Source: Streptococcus parasanguinis
Lineage (GTDB): Bacteria; Bacillota; Bacilli; Lactobacillales; Streptococcaceae
Direction: 5' to 3'
Length of the DNA: 64,000 bases
Assembly (NCBI RefSeq): GCF_019929185.1
Contig: NZ_JAHZPC010000002.1
Coordinates: 124,001-188,000, forward strand
Shown here: in pieces, positions 58,710 through 64,000 of the stretch
Layout: every line of letters starts with the position of its first letter
How positions within the stretch are numbered: position 1 is the stretch's first letter
Translations under genes and position numbers: made by a program
The notes under the pieces: generated by a model
What the model saw: the letters and a program-made list of their open reading frames with translations, nothing else
Database searches by the model: none
What the model was told of the DNA's origin: nothing

Positions 58710-60822
58710 TCGGAGCTACCAAACTGAGATTGACTTTTTCGCGTTCCACATCAATCTTCTTCACCCAGACGGTAACCAAATCACCTACTGAGACGACCTG
58801 GCTTGGATGCTTGATAAACTGCTTGCTCATATGGGAGATATGAATCAAGCCATCTTCGTGAATGCCAATATCGACAAAGGCTCCAAAGTCAACCACATTG
58901 CGCACAACCCCTTCTAATTTTTGGCCAATATGCAAGTCTTTAATATCCAAGACATCCTGACGGAGCACAGGTGCATCAAAGGAATCCCGCAAATCGCGAC
59001 CTGGTTTTAGGAGATCGGCAATGATATCTTTCAGAGTTTCTGGTCCCAGATCCAGCTGAGTAGACATCTCCTCGATGTTCACAGCTTTTAATTTTTCCTG
59101 AGCTGATGCATCGAGGTCGGTAATTTCAAGAAGTTGAAAAAGTTTTTCAACTTCCTTGTAACTTTCAGGGTGAACGCCGGTATTATCCAAGATGTTTTTA
59201 CTTTCAGGAATGCGTAAGAATCCAGCCGCCTGCTCGAAAGCCTTGGCACCGAGACGAGGGACTTTTTTTATTTGCGCTCGTGAAAGAATCATTCCTTCTT
59301 CTTCCCGGTATTTCACAATATTTTCAGAGATGGTCTTATTGAGTCCTGCTACATGCGCTAAGAGAGAGGGACTAGCCGTATTGATATTGACCCCAACTTG
59401 GTTGACTACGGTATCTACCACGAAATCCAAGCTTTCTGTCAGTTTTTTCTGATTGACATCGTGTTGGTATTGACCGACACCGATGGATTTGGCATCGATT
59501 TTCACCAATTCTGCTAGCGGATCTTGCAAGCGGCGGGCAATCGAGATGGCCGAGCGTTTTTCAACGGTTAGCTCTGGGAACTCATGACGGGCCAACTCAC
59601 TAGCTGAGTAGACAGAGGCTCCGCTTTCATTGACAATAACATAGCGAACTCCTGGATGGTCATGGAGGACCTCTGCGACAAAGGCCTCACTTTCACGGCT
59701 GGCGGTTCCATTTCCAATCGCAATAATTTCTACTCCGAACTCCTTGATCAAGGAGGACAGATCCTTTTTAGCCTGCTCGATCTGAGCTGGTTTTGCAGGA
59801 GCAACTGGATAGATAACCTGGGTAGCGAGCATCTTTCCTGTCTCATCGACAACGGCTAGTTTAGCACCAGTCCGAAAGGCTGGGTCAAATCCAAGGACCA
59901 CGCGCCCTTTTAACGGAGGAATGAGCAATAGATTCCGTAGATTCTCAGAGAACAATTGAATGGCCCCGTCTTCTGCCACCTCCGTCAACTCTGTCCGAAT
60001 CCGACGTTCAATCGCAGGAACGATTTTTTTCTTAACCGCTTGTTGAATAACCTCATCCACATAGGCATTTTTAGTTTTAAAACGAGCCTCAAAAATACGA
60101 ATGATCCGATCCAAATGGTGCTCGAATCCGACTTTGAGAACGCCCAATTTTTCTCCACGATTGAGAGCTAGAGTCCGGTAGCCTTGCATATTCTTGATCT
60201 TCTCAGAAAAATCATAGTAGATTTCAAAGGTTCTCTTAGGATCTAAGCTTTCATCCTTCAAGGTTGACGTCATGAGGGAATGCCCATGAATTTCTTGATA
60301 GGTGAGGGCCCGTAATTGGGTATCCTCTGAAATAGCTTCTACCAGAATATCCACTGCACCAGCTAAAGCCGCAGTTTCAGTTGGGAAGGCCTCACAGGTA
60401 AATTTCTGAGCCTCTGCTTCCAAGTCTGGACTATTTTGCAAAATGAGACGTGCCAAAGGAAAAAGTCCTGCTTCTCGAGCAATCGTCGCCTTGGTCCGCC
60501 GTTTTTCCTTATAAGGGAGATAGAGCTCTTCGACATCCGCTAATTTTTCAGCAGCCTCAATAGCCTGCTTGAGCGCCTCTGTCAGTTTGCCCTGTTCCTC
60601 AATCTTAGCAAGGACGGTTTCCTTTCGTTCAGCCAGAGCCGTTAACGATTTGTCCCGGTCAATAATGGCCTTAATCGCTACTTCATCTAAATTTCCCGTC
60701 ATATCTTTTCGATAGCGAGCAATGAAGGGAATGGTTGAGCCTTCTGCGGTCAGACTCAATACGGTATCGATTTGTTTTAAGCTAACACCCAATTCTTGGG
60801 CTATTTTTTCATATTTATCCAT
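58696..60822 (-). CDS. tex: Tex-family transcription accessory protein (S1 RNA-binding)
   Basis: A 708-residue protein of the Tex/YhgF family: N-terminal helical region with [21 protein letters not shown], a YqgF-like RNase H fold with [20 protein letters not shown], helix-hairpin-helix repeats ([20 protein letters not shown]) and a C-terminal S1 domain ([23 protein letters not shown]). It binds nucleic acids and influences expression under stress. The ATG at 60822 ([15 protein letters not shown]) is seven bases after an extended -10, so upstream in-frame starts would lie inside the promoter. Confidence 0.94.
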   Translation of the reverse strand: MDKYEKIAQELGVSLKQIDTVLSLTAEGSTIPFIARYRKDMTGNLDEVAIKAIIDRDKSLTALAERKETVLAKIEEQGKLTEALKQAIEAAEKLADVEELYLPYKEKRRTKATIAREAGLFPLARLILQNSPDLEAEAQKFTCEAFPTETAALAGAVDILVEAISEDTQLRALTYQEIHGHSLMTSTLKDESLDPKRTFEIYYDFSEKIKNMQGYRTLALNRGEKLGVLKVGFEHHLDRIIRIFEARFKTKNAYVDEVIQQAVKKKIVPAIERRIRTELTEVAEDGAIQLFSENLRNLLLIPPLKGRVVLGFDPAFRTGAKLAVVDETGKMLATQVIYPVAPAKPAQIEQAKKDLSSLIKEFGVEIIAIGNGTASRESEAFVAEVLHDHPGVRYVIVNESGASVYSASELARHEFPELTVEKRSAISIARRLQDPLAELVKIDAKSIGVGQYQHDVNQKKLTESLDFVVDTVVNQVGVNINTASPSLLAHVAGLNKTISENIVKYREEEGMILSRAQIKKVPRLGAKAFEQAAGFLRIPESKNILDNTGVHPESYKEVEKLFQLLEITDLDASAQEKLKAVNIEEMSTQLDLGPETLKDIIADLLKPGRDLRDSFDAPVLRQDVLDIKDLHIGQKLEGVVRNVVDFGAFVDIGIHEDGLIHISHMSKQFIKHPSQVVSVGDLVTVWVKKIDVEREKVNLSLVAPNESD

Positions 60823-60829
60823 AGCTTCT

Positions 60830-60838
60830 ATTATAGCA
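60830..60838 (-). promoter_or_regulatory. extended -10 of tex (leaderless)
   Basis: TGC TATAAT on the minus strand ends seven bases before the ATG at 60822; no ribosome-binding site. Confidence 0.65.
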
Positions 60839-61000
60839 TATTTTGCTGCCATCAAGGGGTGAGATCGCCTGTTCTGGTCTCTGTTTCAGGGATTTTTCAT
60901 AGAATAATTTTGACCCTATGGATCCTTCCTTTTATGCTCCATTTCCCCCTTGCTCTTTCCTTTTTGTTATAATGAAAGAAAATAAAAAGGAGGCCCAACA

Positions 61001-61150
61001 ATGGCTATTAAATTCTCAAAAACAGATGATCTTGATAAAATGTTTGAAAATTTTGCGAGTTTTCCGGATGTAGAAAAGAAAGTAGAATTTCCTGAAGAGA
61101 AAAAGAAGGCAGAAACTGCTACCACTAAAGAAGCAAAGAAGGTTAAGTAA
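61001..61150 (+). CDS. 49-residue small protein upstream of the permease
   Basis: ATG at 61001 with a strong AAGGAGG (60987-60993) and an extended -10 (TGTTATAAT, 60965-60973) just before. The peptide begins MAIKFSKTDDLDKMFENFAS and is extremely charged, ending EAKKVK, with alternating acidic and lysine-rich parts and no membrane segment. Its TAA shares the A with the ATG of the permease (61150), so it is part of that operon and possibly regulates or couples its translation. The family is unknown to me; the start signals and coupling make it a real gene. Confidence 0.75.
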   Translation: MAIKFSKTDDLDKMFENFASFPDVEKKVEFPEEKKKAETATTKEAKKVK

Positions 61151-62055
61151 TGACATTCTTTCAACACCTTCCCTCTAGCGTCTTGCAGGCTGGGGCTATT
61201 TTTCTCTCGATTATTATCGAGGCCCTACCGTTTGTCCTAATCGGAAGTATCATTTCAGGGATTATTGAGGTCTATATCACCCCCGAGAGGGTCTACCGCT
61301 TTCTTCCCAAAAATAAATTTGGGCGGATCTTCTTTGGGACTTTTATCGGCTTTATCTTTCCTTCCTGTGAATGTGGAATTGTTCCCATTATCAATCGCTT
61401 TCTAGAAAAGAAAGTCCCAAGTTATACTGCTGTTCCCTTTCTGGTGACAGCACCGGTCATCAATCCCATCGTTCTCTTTGCGACCTACTCAGCCTTTGGG
61501 AATTCTGTTAAGATGGCCCTCTACCGCGCCCTTGGTTCCTTGCTTGTCGCAACAGTACTAGGGATCTTCCTTGGCTTTATTCAGACAGATTCGATCCAAA
61601 AAGAACATCGCAAACCTGTGCATGAACATGATTTTAGGGACTTGAGCAAAGGCCAAAAGCTCTTTCAAGTCTTGGTGCAAGCCATTGATGAATTCTTTGA
61701 TACAGGACGCTACTTGGTATTTGGTTGTCTCTTTGCCAGCCTCGTCCAAGTCTATGTCCCAACACGGATCCTCACTTCGATCAGTGCGACACCGGTTATT
61801 GCTATTCTCCTTCTCATGGTCTTGTCCTTTCTCCTCTCACTTTGTAGCGAGGCGGACGCCTTTGTTGGATCCTCTCTTCTAACAAGTTTTGGAGTAGCGC
61901 CTGTTCTTGCCTTTCTGGTGATTGGGCCTATGCTTGATGTCAAAAATCTCCTCATGATGAAAAATTATCTCAAGACCCGTTTTATCTGGCAATTTATCGG
62001 AATTGTGAGTGGAGTTGTGCTCCTTTATGCTTGGTTTGTGGGGGTAGTGCTATGA
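61150..62055 (+). CDS. permease of the DUF318/UPF0718 family
   Basis: A 301-residue membrane protein with about eight hydrophobic segments. Key motif FIFPSCECGIVPIINRFLEKK carries the conserved Cys-x-Cys, and LVTAPVINPIVLFATYSAFG, CSEADAFVGSSLL and VIGPMLDVKNLLMM are the other family blocks. Such permeases are often encoded with a TIGR03943 protein, as here, and are thought to move metal or a small molecule; the substrate is unknown. Overlaps of 1 base upstream and 4 bases downstream indicate tight coupling. Confidence 0.88.
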   Translation: MTFFQHLPSSVLQAGAIFLSIIIEALPFVLIGSIISGIIEVYITPERVYRFLPKNKFGRIFFGTFIGFIFPSCECGIVPIINRFLEKKVPSYTAVPFLVTAPVINPIVLFATYSAFGNSVKMALYRALGSLLVATVLGIFLGFIQTDSIQKEHRKPVHEHDFRDLSKGQKLFQVLVQAIDEFFDTGRYLVFGCLFASLVQVYVPTRILTSISATPVIAILLLMVLSFLLSLCSEADAFVGSSLLTSFGVAPVLAFLVIGPMLDVKNLLMMKNYLKTRFIWQFIGIVSGVVLLYAWFVGVVL

Positions 62056-62867
62056 TTCGTTTCTTGATATTAGCTGGCTATTTTGAGCTCACCATGTACC
62101 TGCAATTATCTGGTAAGCTCAATCAATACATCAACTTACACTATTCTTACTTGGCTTATATTTCCATGTTCTTGTCCTTTGTTTTAGCTCTTGTGCAGCT
62201 GATCATCTGGGTCAAGCAGATGAAGATCCACAGTCATCTCTCTGGCTTCTGGGCAAAAGTGGCGAGTATTTTCTTGCTCTGTATTCCTTTGTTTGTCGGG
62301 CTATTTTTTCCTACAGTGACACTGGATTCCCAAACAGTCTCTGCCAAAGGCTACCACTTCCCGGTTGCGGCTGGATCTTCCAAGGAAATCCAGCAGGACG
62401 AAGGGACAACAACCCAGTATCTCAAACCAGATACTAGTAGCTATTTTACCAAATCTGCCTATGAGTCAGAAATGAAGCAGGCGGCAAAGAAATATGTTGA
62501 TAAAAAAGTGATTCAGGTGACCACTGAGAATTACATGGAAGTCATGGAAGTGATTTATGATTATCCTGACCAATTTGCAGGAAAGACGATCGAGCTGACC
62601 GGTTTTGTATACAATGATCCCAATAACAAGGACAGCCAATTTCTCTTTCGCTTTGGGATCATCCACTGTATCGCAGATTCCGGCGTCTACGGTCTCTTAA
62701 CGACGGGTGCTCCGCAGCATTTCGAAAACAATACTTGGATCCATGCGAAAGGAACCTTGTCCATTGAATACCACAAGCAGCTCAAGCAAAGCTTGCCTGT
62801 TCTCCACATTAGCGATTGCCAGACCATTACGAAACCGGCTAATCCATATGTCTACCGCGTATTCTGA
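62052..62867 (+). CDS. TIGR03943 family membrane-associated protein
   Basis: A 271-residue protein from the ATG at 62052 (MIRFLILAGYFELTMYL), overlapping the previous stop (ATGA). The first 95 residues hold three hydrophobic segments; the rest is an extracellular or cytoplasmic domain with the conserved ELTGFVYNDPNNKDSQFLFR and RFGIIHCIADSGVYGLL. This is the typical partner of the DUF318-type permease; precise role unknown. Confidence 0.85.
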   Translation: MIRFLILAGYFELTMYLQLSGKLNQYINLHYSYLAYISMFLSFVLALVQLIIWVKQMKIHSHLSGFWAKVASIFLLCIPLFVGLFFPTVTLDSQTVSAKGYHFPVAAGSSKEIQQDEGTTTQYLKPDTSSYFTKSAYESEMKQAAKKYVDKKVIQVTTENYMEVMEVIYDYPDQFAGKTIELTGFVYNDPNNKDSQFLFRFGIIHCIADSGVYGLLTTGAPQHFENNTWIHAKGTLSIEYHKQLKQSLPVLHISDCQTITKPANPYVYRVF

Positions 62868-62907
62868 TGGAGCTTTCATTGTAGATCCAAACATCTTATA
62901 ACTGTTC

Positions 62908-62941
62908 AAGCTAGAATCCACATTGATTCTAGCTTTTTCTA
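62908..62941 (+). terminator. terminator of the permease operon
   Basis: AAGCTAGAATC pairs with GATTCTAGCTT around a six-base loop, followed by TTTT. Confidence 0.85.
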
Positions 62942-63060
62942 TGCTTTCCTCTCAAATCCTCTAATCCAAGCGGAAAATATTCGGAACAACGATTCCATCA
63001 AAGAAATCTTGTGGATTTTATGGTAAAATATGGTTAATAAAATAGGAAATAGGTACTTAA

Positions 63061-64000
63061 ATGTCTTCAAAAGTTATTGTAACCATTTTCGGGGCCAGTG
63101 GAGATTTAGCCAAGCGCAAACTCTATCCATCCCTTTTTAGACTCTATAAATCAGGAAATCTATCTGAAAACTTTGCGGTTATCGGAACAGCCCGCAGACC
63201 ATGGAGCAAGGAATACTTTGAATCAGTCGTGGTAGAATCCATCACAGACCTGGCAGATAGCCCTCAACAAGCCCAAGAATTCGCCAGTCATTTCTACTAC
63301 CAAAGTCATGATGTTAATGATACCGAACATTACATCGCCCTGCGCGAATTGCAAAATAGCTTGGATGAAAAATACCAAACGGAACACAACAAGGTCTTCT
63401 TCTTGTCCATGGCTCCTCAATTTTTTGGAACCATTGCTAAACACCTCAAATCAGAAGGCATTGTGGATGGACAAGGTTTTGAGCGCTTGATCGTTGAAAA
63501 ACCTTTCGGTACAGACCTAGAAACGGCTAGTCAGCTCAACAAGGAATTGGAAGAAACCTTTGATGAAGAACAAATCTTCCGTATCGACCATTACCTTGGA
63601 AAAGAAATGATCCAAAATATCTTTGCCATTCGTTTTGGAAATCTTATTTTTGATAATCTTTGGAACCGAGATTTTATTGACAATATCCAAATTACCTTCG
63701 CTGAACGCTTAGGAGTTGAAGAACGCGGTGGCTACTATGATCACTCGGGGGCCCTTCGAGATATGGTGCAAAACCATACCCTTCAGCTTTTGTCTTTGCT
63801 TGCCATGGATAAACCAGCTACCTTTACCAAGGATGCGATTCGGGCTGAAAAAGTAAAAGTATTTGAGCAATTGCACAATCCAACAGATGACGAATTGAAG
63901 AAATTCTTTATCCGTGGTCAATACCATTCAGGTACGATCGAAGGGAAAAAAGATATCTCTTATCGCAGTGAGCCCAATGTCGACCCTGAATCTACTACGG
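63061..64000 (+). CDS. zwf: glucose-6-phosphate 1-dehydrogenase (5' part, runs off window)
   Basis: 313 codons are present, about two thirds of the usual 490 residues. The NADP-binding N-terminus VTIFGASGDLAKRKLYPSLF, RLIVEKPFGTDLETA, the active-site FRIDHYLGKEMIQNI (catalytic His and Asp) and GGYYDHSGALRDMVQNHTLQLL are all present. It feeds the oxidative pentose phosphate pathway with NADPH. The upstream TAAAAT (extended, TGG) and the weak TAGGAAATAGG ribosome-binding site suit the ATG at 63061. A complete terminator separates it from the permease operon. Confidence 0.96.
   Translation, partial: MSSKVIVTIFGASGDLAKRKLYPSLFRLYKSGNLSENFAVIGTARRPWSKEYFESVVVESITDLADSPQQAQEFASHFYYQSHDVNDTEHYIALRELQNSLDEKYQTEHNKVFFLSMAPQFFGTIAKHLKSEGIVDGQGFERLIVEKPFGTDLETASQLNKELEETFDEEQIFRIDHYLGKEMIQNIFAIRFGNLIFDNLWNRDFIDNIQITFAERLGVEERGGYYDHSGALRDMVQNHTLQLLSLLAMDKPATFTKDAIRAEKVKVFEQLHNPTDDELKKFFIRGQYHSGTIEGKKDISYRSEPNVDPESTT

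Overview
The window is ordinary core chromosome of a low-GC Gram-positive coccus, almost certainly a viridans-group Streptococcus of the Mitis/Sanguinis type. Several clusters have their recognisable streptococcal neighbours: prfB-ftsE-ftsX, rodA/DJ-1/HAD/gyrB/ezrA, ftsW-ppc, hprK-lgt-DUF948-YtxH, murM-murN, and a MacAB-like exporter divergent from gor. Protein sequences look closest to S. parasanguinis/S. sanguinis/S. pneumoniae relatives; the species is an inference. No tRNA, rRNA, CRISPR array, prophage or intact insertion sequence was seen. No gene-free stretch exceeds 300 bases; the longest (41782-42050, 33486-33764, 49487-49749, 37871-38118) are described in their own entries or in those of adjoining genes.

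Layout. 1-8.1 kb: end of alsD, a TPR protein with an AI-2E-type membrane protein, a lactonase, a 61-residue protein, eno, yueI-like gene, glycerate kinase and serB. 8.1-18 kb: a long minus-strand run of dinG, a YeiH-type permease, rodA and DJ-1, then HAD, gyrB and ezrA. 18-23.3 kb: MBL hydrolase, prfB (programmed +1 frameshift) with ftsEX, a metallophosphoesterase and an aquaporin. 23.3-26.6 kb: a large P-type cation ATPase behind a yybP-ykoY (Mn2+) riboswitch, and a DUF1934 protein. 26.7-31.3 kb: operon HD-phosphohydrolase / Cof-HAD / murM / murN. 31.3-38 kb: tpiA, tuf, ppc, ftsW. 38-41.8 kb: anchored GH25 muramidase, YbaK deacylase, histidine phosphatase, lysS. 42-46.8 kb: three-gene MacAB-like exporter and gor. 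46.8-49.5 kb: cyclase plus MetE-like methyltransferase, a YdbC-like ssDNA-binding protein and an unknown 105-residue protein. 49.5-51.9 kb: an AT-rich HxlR-regulator/MFS-exporter cassette that looks acquired. 51.9-64 kb: two U32 proteins, DUF3270, hprK-lgt operon, tex-sprT-pspC operon, a small-protein/permease/TIGR03943 operon and the first two thirds of zwf.

Functional themes are cell-wall growth and division (RodA, FtsW, FtsEX, EzrA, MurMN, Lgt, muramidase), central carbon metabolism (Eno, TpiA, Ppc, Zwf, glycerate kinase, HPr kinase), translation (EF-Tu, RF2, LysS, YbaK, U32) and stress or efflux.

The most notable signals are: (1) eight genes whose start codon sits only 6-10 bases after a -10 box with no ribosome-binding site, i.e. 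predicted leaderless mRNAs; (2) a Mn2+ riboswitch in front of the P-type ATPase; (3) a MET-box-like palindrome in front of the MetE-like operon; (4) an AT-rich HxlR/MFS cassette bracketed by two copies of the same 22-base terminator; (5) a palindrome inside the gor promoter; (6) a possible small RNA at about 41.96-42.05 kb. I did not find a clear new defence or mobile system.
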